Assembly: GCF_000787575.1 (NCBI RefSeq) | Contig: NW_012236529.1 | Span: 1,426,001 to 1,490,000 of the forward strand | DNA length: 64,000 nt | Direction: 5' to 3' | Origin: Acytostelium subglobosum LB1 | Lineage: Eukaryota > Evosea > Eumycetozoa > Acytosteliales > Acytosteliaceae | Shown here: positions 32,797 through 44,991 of the stretch, in pieces | Position numbering within the stretch: position 1 is the first letter of the stretch | Layout: each line of letters starts with the position of its first letter | Program-made: the position numbers and the translations under genes | Notes under the pieces: generated by a model | Seen by the model: the letters and a program-made list of their open reading frames with translations, nothing else | The model's database searches: none | What the model was told of the DNA's origin: nothing

Positions 32797-34565
32797 GTGG
32801 ACAGTCAACTACAACAACAACAACAACATCAACCAACAACAACGTCACATATCACCAATTTCCAGGCACTCGCAAACATGTAAACAGCCAGCAACAACTC
32901 AATCAACTCTATCTCAATCACTTTAAATATCATATGTCCCGAGCAACGCCCAATCAGTCGTCCATCCATCCAACCAATCATCTATCCCCTACTCGCCAAG
33001 ACAGCCAGCCAGCAACTCATCATCAATACCTAACTTAGCCTTGCAATAATTAAAAGGAACAAAAACATATCAAACCATTAGAGAGAGTGATTAATTGATA
33101 TTCTGAATGAATATTGGATTACTACATTCAATGTTATTGTAGTTATATTAATAGGTTTACCTATAGTAGTATTAGTATTTGTAAGAATAGATGACATTGT
33201 TTAGAGTATTAAGAATAGTTATATTAAGTATAGACATAATAGTGATTATAGAAGGATTATTATTGATTATAGCTACTTATAATCTAGAATATGGTCTAGT
33301 CCAAGTAAATTGCACAATTATAAATCTTGGTATTGTAGATAAATGTGGCAAAGAGGTGGTCCAACCTCATAACACAACCGAATTTAGAAGATATAGATCA
33401 ATAAAGAGAGTAAAGGGTTCACTATGATATCAAGATCTAAAGGGTAATGGTCGACCATTACTTTGAATGAAACCCCACACACATATAATAAGGATCTATT
33501 AGTACTAAAAAGGAAATGTTAAGGACAATCGATCAATTACCACATCATTCATTGATATACATTTGTTCTAAAAAAGGAAATAACCTTCCATTCTTTGACA
33601 TCTGTTGAATGAATGAATGATATACTTTATACTAAATACTTTTACCTTATTTGTATGAACAGATTCAGCTTGTCCAGAAACTATAAATAGGGATGAGTTT
33701 AAGACTTCCTAAGACTCATTCTAAATTGTTTATCTTATTATCTCTTTATCTACTTCATTATTTAACTTCCAAACTCCAACATCTATCAATCAATCATGTT
33801 AATACGTATGTAATTACATTATTACATTGGACTTATTCCAGAAGTTTGAACAAACTACTCACGTTTTTTGATCTCCAATGTTATTAGAGAACATTATGAA
33901 CCTTGCCCTGCCATCCACCATGGTGACACATGACCTCTCTGTGATTGACAAGTCCAAGACCAGGTTCCAGGACGTACAGATGGAGAATGATATCGCCCAT
34001 CGCCGATGTAGAAGATACTGCTGCCACTTTGACCATCATTGATCCATTTCCCATTGTCCACTGCCATCCAATATCTCTACCCAAGTGTCCATTAGTTGTA
34101 GACTCTGATTCAATTAATCAATCCAGTAAACACTTGTACAGTATTTTTGTTTACTGAGTTCACCTTATCATCATATGATTTTCTTTCTACCTTTCTTTAC
34201 TCGTTCACCTAGACTCGTCGTTGTGTCTATCAAACATGATAGGATCGATTGAATCATTCTTTGTACTTGTCAGTCATTAACAAACACGAATGATCAGTGC
34301 CTCTTTGTAAGCCAAGGAGTACTAACCCCATCCCGACAATCATTGGGAAACAAGATCATATTCTGACTTGGAACATGGACTGGTCAAACTTGTAAATGAA
34401 TCTAATCGTACAACTTGTCCCAAACTATTTCGTACATCAGTTGGTTTATGCCGAAAGTCTGGCTTTTAGTCAGAACCATCTTGATGACTTTAATGGTCTG
34501 CAAAGTTATATTCTTAATCATCTTGATGATCAAAGTAATAGATTAGATCAGAACTCAATCAAACA
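32797..34565. other. Intergenic, about 1.8 kb, with an AT-rich hydrophobic open frame
   Basis: The first 240 bp are CAA-rich 3' flank. Between about 33060 and 33520 the DNA is very AT-rich and holds a 78-codon frame from ATG 33191 with a membrane-span-like start (LIIATYNLEYGL follows it). It ends in TGA and, as near 19.6 kb, reads on past TGA codons for a while. No homology is recognised and no gene is called. The stretch 33880-34560 shows no coding signal that I can support. Confidence 0.45.
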
Positions 34566-35984
34566 ATGAGTAAAATACATTCTGTACTTGCTTTGTTGTT
34601 GTTATGTCAGCTTACCTTTGCACAGGACTTCCAAAATGTCACCTATTATGCAAAGTTTCAATCAGCTGAGGACAGTGGATCAATGTCGATCACAACATAC
34701 TTCTCACCTGATACCAGTATCCAAACGGAGACTGACCTTGTCATTGTAAGACCGACGACACATCTTCAAAATTGATTGGTCCGATCAACTCACACAAACA
34801 CACCACTCACTCAATCAATCAATCAGAATGCTAAATCAACGATTGATATTGCTATTCCAGGCTTCAGCTCATGGGCATATTGCTCCTCCACTTACAATGG
34901 AGTCTATGGATGCACTGTTGCCAAACAAAGAAGTACCGAGACCTTCCCTATTTGGGGTGCTTTGCTCAATGCCATCAACCGTGGTGTTACCGTGAGGATC
35001 TTGACCAACAACTATTACGGACCATCACAATCGTTGACCGAGGGCTACATCGACCCAATCAGTTTCCTAGCACTTGCCGGTGCCCAAGTCAAGTACTTCG
35101 CAACTCTGTCATTCCTCCACTCCAAGTATATGAACATCGATGGAAAGACCACCTCCATCTCATCCATCAACTACAGTTATACTTCATTCATGAAGAACCG
35201 TGAGGCTGGGTAAGTAGATTCACTTGACCAAATGTTTGATCAATCAATCACTGACCAACCAATCAACAGTGTCATTATTCAAGGATCATCATCAATCTCT
35301 TCATTCACAACCCAGGTGTTTGAATATGATTGGAACATTGGCATTGAATGGCCAACTCAAACTTACTCAAAGAGCAACATGGCAATCATCACGGACAAGA
35401 CACTCATCGATGTGGTCATCCCATCGCCACTCAGTTACCCTGGCAGCTATGTGACCAAAGCCGCCACTACCTCTGAAAACTCTGATGCCGAGGTGTTCAC
35501 CTCACCCGACAATGCATGGGACATTGTCACCGCCGACATTGCCAACTCCAAGTCTCTAAAGGTGTACATCTACCAAATCACCGGCTCGGACTGGTGCGAT
35601 ATCGTCGGAAACTACACTGGACAGGTCACACTGCTCGTGTCAAACAAGATCTACTCGACCACCGACTCCAAGAATGCCGAGATATGCTACACTCGCCTGT
35701 CCAAGCAGGGCATCACCATCCGCAAGACCAACGCCGACATGTACACGTACTCCCACCAGAAGCTCTGGATCCTGGATGACGACCGCGTCTACGTGTCCAC
35801 TGGCAACTGGGGCAACACCGACTATCCAAGTGGCTCACAAGTGTTCCCGCCCTCCACCGATACATCTGAATGGAGAAAGACCAACCGTGACTTCACCATC
35901 AAGTTGGCCAACACTGCCGTCACCGCCATCTACAACACCGTCTTTGAAGAGGACTACAACCGTGGATATGACTGGACACCATAG
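34566..35984 (+). CDS. Secreted phospholipase D-like protein
   Basis: Three exons (34566-34745, 34827-35209, 35270-35984) join in phase to about 425 aa. An N-terminal signal peptide (VLALLLLCQLTFAQD) is followed by a PLD-type fold. It has two HxK motifs: FLHSKYMNIDG with downstream SSINYS in the first half, and YSHQKLWILDDDRVYVSTGN in the second. The second matches H-x-K-x4-D-x6-G/S. In the first, the Asp after HSKYMNI is present. This fits the PLD3/PLD4-like group, known as endolysosomal or secreted exonucleases or lipid hydrolases; which activity applies here is not shown. Length and Cys content are normal. The 3' half has GC-rich codons, suggesting high expression. Confidence 0.88.
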
Positions 35985-36559
35985 CCAGTACATTCTTTGT
36001 CGCTCCACCATCATTCATAAATGATTAAATGATCAAAAAACGTTACCCTGGGCTAATGATCCCGAATAGTTGTGGTCCTGCAGTTCATTCAAAAAAATAG
36101 ATGAGTGGGTTCAATCATGATCACATTCATTCTCTCACACCCGTTTTTCTCTTGCTTCATGCTTTCCTCTCACCTAGTGCACTTCCAGCATTATTACTAC
36201 TACATTCGCGTGTTCAATTTATACATATAACCAATACGTATGTATCTTTATATATCATTCATTCATTCATTCATAGAAGACAGGGCAATACAGGCATTCA
36301 TCAATGATCATTCATTCAAGATCACACACATAACAACACATCTCAGATTGATCAATGATCATCAAGTACTGTTGGGAGCGAAGCAACAGCATTAGCCCTG
36401 CATTGATTGAATGAATGAGTGAACAATCGAATATATATAATGTAGTGTACACAATACTAATCAGACTCATAATCAATCAAACAAACAATCAATCAATCAA
36501 TCATTGTGATCAAAATATAATCACATAAACAGCTTTATAACTATACACATAACAACAAG
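35985..36559. other. Intergenic, about 575 bp
   Basis: AT-rich, with CATT tetranucleotide runs near 36255-36275 and TCAA runs at 36475-36505. No gene seen; it should hold the COX6B promoter. Confidence 0.6.
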
Positions 36560-36907
36560 ATGTCTGAGGATAACATTGAAAGCAACACCGCCCAGTACAA
36601 CCCAAGATTCCCCAACATGAATCAGACCAAGCACTGCTGGGCAAGCTATGTTGACTACCACGGATGCGTGGCTCACTACGGTGGTGAGGAGTCAAAGTGC
36701 CAGTCTTTCTTCCAAGCCATGACCTCACTCTGCCCAAGCAAGTGGGTATGTAATCATATACAGATTGAAAGACAGATAGACAGATAGATGGATGGATCGA
36801 GAGAGTCACTAACATAACATACACACGCACACTCATCATGTCATTGACAGGTCTCTGAATGGGACGAGCAGAAGGATGCTAAGATCTTCCCATCAAGCAG
36901 ATTCTAA
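36560..36907 (+). CDS. COX6B: Cytochrome c oxidase subunit 6B
   Basis: Two exons (36560-36745 and 36851-36907) give 80 aa, the normal length. The CHCH fold is shown by a CX9C pair (CWASYVDYHGC) and a CX10C pair (CQSFFQAMTSLC), the exact COX6B pattern, with YNPRFPNMNQTKHC just before. The subunit sits on the intermembrane-space face of complex IV and links its two monomers. There is no cleavable presequence, as expected for Mia40-dependent import. The intron falls right after SKW, before VSEWDEQ. Confidence 0.95.
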
Positions 36908-37221
36908 GTGGAGAGATATATATTGCTCGATCATCCCTACGTCGACCATACAATCACAGCTCAGGGTACACAATAAATACAAACACCAGCAACATTACAG
37001 CAATCAATCAATCAATGGTCTAGACAAGACTAGATAGAGCTACACTGACTCGTGGATGTTAGGTGTAGAGTTATGTACATAACTCTCATGCACCTTGTTT
37101 GTTGGTTGTTTATACAGAATATACATCCATTCCTATGTATCAGGCAAATGGAATGGGATGGAACATAAGCTAATGAATGATGTGAAGGAGGAGGAAGAGG
37201 AGGTGGCTGATGATCAATCAA
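36908..37221. other. Convergent 3' intergenic region
   Basis: About 310 bp between two convergent stops. It contains AATAAA-type signals and a GAGGAGGAAGAGGAGG purine run near 37185-37203. No gene seen. Confidence 0.55.
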
Positions 37222-38249
37222 TCAATGAATGAGTAAGATGTCCATGTCTGTGCCAGGTCTTGAGCGAGCATATTCAAAGTCGTTGACTGATATCATGCAG
37301 TACTCTGTAGAGTGGAGTGAGAGAATGAGTTAGTTAGGGACCAGTCCACATCATGTGACTACATGTTATGACTTGCCAAGGCTAATCAAACTCAAACATA
37401 CCTTGTGAAAGTGATGGATCGATAACAATAAACTGTTGCCGCGAGTCATCATAGCCAGCCAAGACTACAAAGTGACCATAGAAGTCCTTGTCCTCTCGTT
37501 TGTGACCACTACTACTGCTACTGTTGCTACTGCCACTGCTAGTGTTGCTACTGTTGCCATCATTGTTGTTGTTGACGATATAGACTAAACTGTTTGAGTC
37601 TACAAGTACGATTGCTGGTAGGCCTTGTTTGACATGTGCAATGAGCTTCTCGAGTGGCACGACCCCAAAGAAGAGCATGGGAGGGTCGTGTGCCCGAGAC
37701 TTGTCAAACAGACGGCTCACGCGTTGTTCATCTGCAGACCAGTCGCGTTGATAGAACGGTTTGAGTCGATGGCTATTGTCGATACCAATCGACACTGTGA
37801 AGAAGTGATGATTGATCCCCATCGTTGCCAATGCATCAGACAAGTCAATAGACCAAACGCTCTGTGTTGTTATAATGTTTCGAGCGATTGATGCACAGTC
37901 TGATGATGATGTTATGGTCTCTGTTGTTGGGTTCAATGAAGTTGCATTGTGCTGTTGTTGTTGCTGCTTATTGTTCAAGTGCCATCTAGATGAATGAGTA
38001 AGTTCATGAGCGTTAGTAATTGAATGAATGAGCGAATGAATGTATGACATACTTCTGGATCATCTCGATGCAGGCTAGACCACAGTCCCATTCATGACGT
38101 TGTTTGACTAGCGTGATGTCTAGACATCGAGCATTGGTCGTATGTGATGGTGAGGATGTTGCAACAACAGCTGAAGCGGGGGTAGCCAGTGATTGATTTA
38201 TCGGTAATGTATGATTAAGATGATTGGTTGTTCCAGGGGCCATGTTCAT
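37222..38249 (-). CDS. gucd1: GUCD1-like (guanylyl cyclase domain-containing 1 family) protein
   Basis: Three exons (38053-38249, 37402-37985, 37222-37304) join in phase to about 287 aa. Conserved blocks of the GUCD1/C39-like fold are HEWDCGLACIEMIQK (Cys nucleophile region), VWSIDLSDALATMGINHHFF, FYGHFVVLAGYDDSRQQFIVIDP (His and Asp) and the C-terminal FEYARSRPGTDMDILLIH. The Cys-His-Asp arrangement resembles papain-like C39 peptidases, although the family name reflects a plant protein reported as a guanylyl cyclase. Insertions of poly-Gln and of Ser/Asn/Gly (SSNTSSGSSNSSSSSG) interrupt the core. Biochemical activity is uncertain. Confidence 0.85.
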
Positions 38250-38459
38250 TATAATGAGTGACGATTATGAACAAGTCCTCAAAGTATATATTAAGTTAGT
38301 ATTATTATTATTGTAATTGATTATCTGTTGTTCTCATTATTTGTTATTTTGGGAATAAAATGGTACACTTTGAACCTTTTCGTTTCTTTTTCCAAAATGT
38401 GCCTCTTCTTCTGAGATGTACCTCTTTCATCATTAATGGGATTAATAATAACTATTTCT

Positions 38460-40245
38460 TTATTTATTTATTTTATCAAAAGATATATTGTATTTTAAAG
38501 CATGGTTTGATCTTTTTATAAACATAAGAGTTGATTTATCAATTCTTCTACATGATATAGGTATACATTCACTGTTAGGATTGGATGGTATTGTTATACC
38601 TAATATTTGATTTGTCTCTCTATTCAATTTATAATATAATTTTGATAGCCAATCATTGATCTCATCTTCATTAATTGTTTTGTTAAATGAAAAAAATAAT
38701 AATTCCAACAAAAATGGTTTGGAACATATCTTTGGGATTATTCCTATTTCCATTAAACTATCATATTTTGAACTATATAAACGTATTCTTTCAAATTGTT
38801 CAAGTAATCCAGGTGATTTTGTTTGAAGTTTCTCCAATTGTTTAGTTGTATGAGTTANTTAATATCTTTAAATTTTTGGGAAGATTAAATGGGATTGGAT
38901 CATCATCCTCCAAACTCAAAGACTCTATTGAATCTGGAATGGTACCAGTGGATCTATTAAACTTGAAATAATTTCGAGGCAAATCCAGTGTAATTAAACC
39001 AGTAGGGATCACTCCAGGTCTCAAAAAAATATTATATTCATATCGAACAATTCTTAAATATGTCAATGTATTGGGTAGAACTCCTTTTTCAATATCATAA
39101 TTATAACTAGTCAATGATAGTTTTTGAAGGTTTCTTGGGAGGGAATTTGGAATAAGTCGAGGGGAATTTATATATTCCAGTGATTCCAATGAGTTTGGTA
39201 ACCAGCCAGGAGGTAAAAAATAATTTGGATCATTATGGTGAAAATTTGGGCTTATTAGATTCAAAGAAGTGATATTCAAAGGTAAATTATAGAAGAACAT
39301 ATCATTGGGAATAGATAAATCCAACTTTGTCAATGAGGTTGGAAAAATATCTCTATGATCTGTAGAGCCAAATCGATTTATCATTACATCCAAATATTCA
39401 ATTGAACTTGGTAAATCTTTTATAAACTCTACATTTAGTCCTTGGTCATTTGTTCTGATTGATAGGCTTTTCAATGATCTAGGGAGAATGTTTGGATTCC
39501 ATATTGTGAAATGATCAATTTTTTTATAATGCATTATGAGTCTAGTCAAAGTTGAAGGAAGAACTCCTTTGGTTAAATTTGCTAGATCAGAACAATGTAT
39601 GACAAGTGTAGTCATTCCTTCAGGAATTGATCCAGGTGTAAATCTAAAATAATAATTATTATTATTAATATTGATATTATATGTTCCTAAAATATGAAGA
39701 GACTTGAATCCTGAAGGTAAGACTCCTGGTGATATTGGGTATAGATCACCAGCGGATATTTTTTCCAAACTACTTGGTAAACTATCTTTTGTAACCTTTT
39801 GGTAATATGTTTGATTAAAATATAACTCTACTAATCCTTCGGGTAAATCACCTTTTAATAAAGGATGATTGAATTCCATAAATGTAATAATTCTAATAGT
39901 ATGAGGAAAATTCAATGTATTGATTGGTCTAGTAAAATATTTATGAAAAAGAATATTTTGTAGTGATGGGAATTTATCAAATGTACATAGATCAAAATCA
40001 TTACAATATAATTCTGTTATTGATTGTAGAGGTAATAATAAATTATTATCATTTGTTTTAGAATAGTCTAAAGAATGAGTTGAAATAAACTCTTTATGTC
40101 TCTTTATAATAATATTTAAAAGTCTTCTACATGTTAAAGATAAACAAATTAAATCAGTTTTTAAATCAATAAGTTGATAAGTCAACTTTGTTGATTCAAA
40201 ATATTGACAAATATTATTTATAACTATTATAGGTAATTTATCCAT
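38460..40245 (-). CDS. FNIP-repeat protein with F-box-like N terminus
   Basis: From ATG 40243-40245 the protein starts with an F-box-like segment (LPIIVINNICQYFESTKL, SLTCRRLLN) and continues with FNIP/LRR-like repeats of about 22 residues, e.g. PGVLPSGFKSLHILGTYN and GVLPNTLTYLRIVRYEYN. A single n at 38857 breaks the frame; ignoring it the frame runs on to a TAA at 38460, giving about 594 aa. The n is therefore probably a spurious inserted base. FNIP repeats are hugely expanded in dictyostelids; some carry F-boxes and may act in SCF ubiquitin ligases. This gene is markedly AT-richer in codon use than its neighbours and than the other FNIP gene at 59259-60710. Confidence 0.8.
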
Positions 40246-40445
40246 GTTGTGACAAAGATAGAGATAATTAATAAATAAATAATAAGTCCAAATTAATATA
40301 TATACATAACATTCATATGGTTCTTGAGTGTTACTTGATGATTGATAATCTGGAAAATAGATTTAACTATCTGCATGATCCATGCAAAGATGGGCATGAC
40401 AATAAAGTAAACTTTATTGACAAATAAAATGGGAGAAATCTAGAT

Positions 40446-43400
40446 TTAGGCCAATCCAAATCCAGGAAGTCCCTCATGGATCGCAATGAATATCGCTCTC
40501 TGAAGATTCTCCTTGGTTGAATAGTTTGGAAGATCCAGTCTGTTGAAGCTAGAATAATTGGACAAGGGGGAGGAGAGGAGGGGAGGGATTGTTAGTTGAT
40601 TGATTGATTGACTACATCACACACTACTTACCATGTTCTTGCTATTGGAATATTGTTGTCGAGTGCATAGGACTTGTGGATTTGGAATCGAGTTGGTCCA
40701 TCGGCGGCAATCAGACCTTGGAAACCAGAGGGCGGCAGTCTGGTGTTGCCAGTGACAAACTGGAGCAGGCGGACGCGACCCTCCATCTCCATCTCTTCGA
40801 CCACCTGCCAGAACCACTCGACCACCTGACTGCTGGCGTTGTAGCCGCGGTACACGGTGTTGGTCTTCCAATCGTTGATGTCGATCTCTGTGAGGCCGCA
40901 CATGAACAGCTCCAACTCGCACTCAGTGAACTTGTCGATCAGCTCAATGGGGATGATCTCGCGGAAGCCAAGCACAAACTGGTAGGACTGGTCAGTGATG
41001 TCGCGCTTGATGCGCCACTCGCCTAGCAGCTTGACAAACTCCTGTTTGTTGTCCTCCGTGACGACAATGTCGCGGCCGCCCGGCTTCAGGTCGACCACGA
41101 TTGGCTCACCCGTGCTGTTGGCCACGACCGTCGTGCTGAAAGTGACCTCCTCCATATCCTCGATCGAATTCTCGAGTATCCAGTTCAAGCTCTTGTAGAA
41201 CTCTGCGTCGACGTGCATCAGGTCCTCCAGCGTGGCCTGCTCACCAAGTATGAGCTTGTAGACGATGCGCGTGAATGTGTGGTCGAGGTGGATGCCCTCC
41301 GACACGCACTTGGCCACCATGCGGCCAGCAAAGTAGAAGTAGGCCAGGTGATCGCTGTGCTCGTGTGAGTTGGGATTGAACGAGAGTGTGTAATTGGCAT
41401 TGGTTAGGAACAGGCCAAAGGAGGGATCAAACAAATGTTTGAAGAGCAGTGTGAACCACTCCTTCTTGAGTCCTCCCATGTCGATGCCCTCCTCTCCAAC
41501 AAACTTGACATTGATGTTCTGTATAATATGGCTCGATGGCAAGATCGACAGTTGATTGAATGTGTCCTCAAACACGTTGGCTCTGTCAACTCTTATCCTT
41601 ATTTCTCTGTTGTGATGGTAGTTAGTATGATTGACTGATTGATTGATTGATTGATTGTGAGTGATGCCACTTACTCTGTTGCCTTTGAGATACGTATCCT
41701 GTTTAGCTCGGTGCGCAATTGATGCTCTTTGGTCAGGTAGTCCAAGGCCTTTTGATTGTAGTCCTTGGAGGAGGAGTCATCGTCGGTGAGCTTCTTGATT
41801 AGTGGGTTCAGTCCCGTCAACTCATTGTTGAGGAACATGCGATTGGAGTTGAGTGGATGTCTTGAGATCGTCTCAATCAATCGTCTATGTCTATACAACT
41901 TCAAACTCAATGGCAGTATCAATATCATCACTGCACCCTCTATAAATGCCATTATTATCGCGTACTTTGGAAGCCAAGGTTGGTTCGAACTAAAGTGATT
42001 GATTTAGTGAGTTGGTGAGTGAGTGATTGGGCGCGAATGCCATCCGTTGGTGGCCACACATACTCGTTTCGACAGTTTCCAAGCATGCATGATGGCAAGT
42101 ATGAGATCAATCCAAGTGCGCACGCACCAAGACTTGCTACATCTGCGATGGTGATCTGTGTAACATGGTTGTGTGATGTTAGTATCAGCGTGTCCAGCAT
42201 GCCAATGTGCCAGCTCGCCAGTCGAATGATGAACATACATATAAAAGTACTTTGTAACTCTTGCTCCTCATTATGCCATATAGTCCACAGACTCCTGTCA
42301 ACAAGGATAGAATACAAACTGGTAGCCATGAGGCCAACGAAGTCTGTATCGATATGAATAAACAGCATGCAAGTATCTATGTTTGATTGAGGTTGTTAGT
42401 ATGTGTGATCATGTTGTTATCATGTGATCATGTGATCATCTGATTGATTGACATACAGTTAAAGATATCATCAACACCTTAATTCTTGTTGGAAGTGCAG
42501 TGCAACGTAGCGCACACCATCCAAAGCATAATATTGGTACACAAATGGCCAGTCCAAGGCCTAAGAGTATGGGTCCATCAACTAGAGTAAGAGGGTTGGG
42601 GCAAGAGTTAGTCACATGACATATGATTGATTGAATGATTGAAGTGATTGAGGGACATACTTGAGTTCTCACAATAGTTGCCAAAGTAACCAGAGAAACA
42701 CCGACACATTCCATAGAAACATCCACCTCGTTCGTTGCAATCGCAGAGGAGATCATAGATCCAGTAGGAGGCGCTGTTGGAATCCACACCGCCATAGAGG
42801 AACAGAGTCTCGAGCGATGGGATAAAGGTCAGTGTGGCACCAGAGGCGGAGGACGGTGTGATGGTGTCGGGCTGGATGGCGGACCACGACCGCTGTCAAT
42901 GTCAAACACCCAGAAAGTCGGACAGAGTGAACATGTTGTTGACGCNCCGCCATAGATGAACATCTTGTCGTTTGTGNTTGCTGTCGATGGCCATGCTGTG
43001 GAAGGCGCGGCCCAGGAAGTTGTTGAGGTAGGTCCATTTGGAGGCGACTGGGTCAAACATCCAGAGATCGCCGAGGATGCTGGTCATGTTGACCGAGGAC
43101 GAGCCGCCAAAGATCACAAACTTGCCGTTGATCATGCAGGCCGAGTGGCCAAAGCGCGGCGAGGGGAACAGCTCGCTGCCGTCGGTCAGCGAGTGTGCCT
43201 GGGCTCGTGTCATATTGACCCATGAATGATTCAGGATGTTGTATATCCAAAAGTCGCCCAACGTCTGGCTGCTGTTTGATAATCCGCCAAACAAGAATAA
43301 GTAACTACCATTAGTGGCAGTCGCGTGAAATGCTCTTGGTTCAGGTATTGAGTATGTTGTTGAGTTGCTGGTGTTGTTGGTACTGTTGCCGGTGTCGTTG

Positions 43401-44199
43401 ACGATGATATCGGTGATGTTTGATTGATTGAGTTGTTGATCCTGTGACAACTTTGTCCATGTGTTGTTGGTGATGTCGTAGAGCCAAAGGTCATTGCCTA
43501 GTTCTAGTGATTGAGCAAAGTTGATGGGCAATGTCGATGCTTCAAGGTTACCTCCATACACCAATATAGTAGTCTCATTCAACTTATTACAACTGTGGCC
43601 CCAGCGTGCCTGTGGAACTTGATTGCCCGTCAGATCATACCACTGATATGTGCCCTCGATTATATCTTTAAGTTGATTGAATGATCGTGATTGAATGAGT
43701 GAGTGAGTGAGTGAGTGATTGATCATGAACCTTGAGTGAACGAACATACCTTCTAAGATGAACAATCCTTCAATAAGTTGATTGCTGTATTGATCGGCTC
43801 CACCATATATCCATACACTGTCGTTGACAGGGTATGATGAAGATGAGCTGGAGGTAAATGATGAATCATCTACAGCAAGTACTTTATCATTGTTTTTGTT
43901 CTGATCGAATAATAGACTCGTTTGAACTGCTATTGTACAATGTCCATATCTATTAGCTCTATTTCCCATGTTGGACAATGTGTTTGGTGTCCAATCTAGC
44001 ATGTTTGATTGATTGAGTCGATTGATTGAGTTAGTGACATGTGACTTGTGATGATGGATTGATCAAACATACCAGCATTTACATTAACGAGTAATGTTGA
44101 GAGCATTACTAATATGATATGTACTAAGTGACAACTCCGAAGACTGAGACTCAGACCAGGTCTCAGCCTCAGAAGCTTCTGACCCGTACTTTGACTCAT
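40446..44199 (-). CDS. Receptor-like HECT ubiquitin ligase: kelch ectodomain, EGF-like module, multipass membrane region, HECT
   Basis: Nine exons fit with consistent phases: 44073-44199, 43750-43995, 42661-43665, 42457-42581, 42239-42376, 42064-42155, 41675-41989, 40632-41606, 40446-40548; about 1041 aa. A signal peptide (LVHIILVMLSTLLVNVNA) leads into about six kelch repeats (PEPRAFHATA...LFLFGG, PSPRFGHSAC...FVIFGG) and an EGF-like module (CRCFSGYFGNYC). About five membrane spans follow in residues 460-620, including ILLGLGLAICVPILCFGW and AIIMAFIEGAVMILILPL. Residues about 690-1041 form a complete HECT domain (GGLKKEWFTLLF, LPPSGFQGL, ARTCFNRLDLP). The catalytic Cys (about 1008) has its codon split by the last intron, TG|C. 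An odd number of spans puts HECT in the cytosol. The patch 42880-42990 contains two n bases and local frame slips, most likely sequencing errors. Function: membrane-bound E3 ligase; the ligand is unknown. Confidence 0.82.
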
Positions 44200-44991
44200 C
44201 GTTGTCGTCTTTCTCTTCTGTTGTCGCGAATGTGATGATGTTGACGATATCAATGGTGTATTATATTGTTGTTGTTGAATCAATCAAGTATACCCTGTAT
44301 CCTATTCTATCCTATAATGTTGTTGTTGTTATTGTTGTCAAAGTATAATAATAATTATAATTAATATGTGTGTACATGTATCGATAGTGATGACAAGATA
44401 GTGATGGGGAAGATGAGTATTGAATTGAATTGAATTGAATAGAGTGAATTGTGTTGATGGACCAAACTACATCGCGCCACAATCATTCATCCAATCTCTC
44501 ACTTCCCATCCTTGGTCTTCAAGGTGGGGTCCTCATGCTCAAGGTCTATCCTTGTGTTGTCAAGTCAGTAAGGTAGAGTCGGGTGGTCCATACACACATA
44601 CACACACATCATCATCACATGTTATTTGTTTTTGTTTTTTTTACAACTACAACATTGTTTGTTGTTGGCAAAGAACCAACTCCCCCTTCATCTGTCAATG
44701 GACAGTTCTGACCACGCCTATCAATCATGGAACCTTGATTGCCTATTATAGTAGGCTCGTCATTAACACTCTTTAGAATGAGTGTGATGAATGAGTACTA
44801 CTCAAACACACACAAAGACCAATAATGTAGTTCGATGGTAATGTCAAAGGTTAAAGGTCGAGGGTAAGGGTATGGGTAGGGTTATGATTGAGTATGTTTC
44901 GTCAAAGGTTGTGAACTTGCAAACTGAGAATACTTTAAATCAAAGGTTGTTCAACCAATCAAATATATATTTATAGGATAGATATATAAAG
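44200..44991. other. Divergent intergenic region, about 790 bp
   Basis: Shared upstream region of the HECT-ligase gene (minus) and the SAP-CCDC12 gene (plus). It holds GTTGTT and GAATT simple repeats near 44260-44450. I see no RNA gene or other coding signal. Confidence 0.6.

Noticed and set aside
38460-38837. A separate small gene downstream of the FNIP protein
   Set aside because: It is the same frame once the single n at 38857 is discounted; there is no own promoter space or convincing start.
42436-44002. Kelch gene and HECT gene as two separate genes
   Set aside because: Short exons at 42457-42581, 42239-42376 and 42064-42155 link them with matching phases and all encode membrane spans in the spliced frame, so one gene is the better model.
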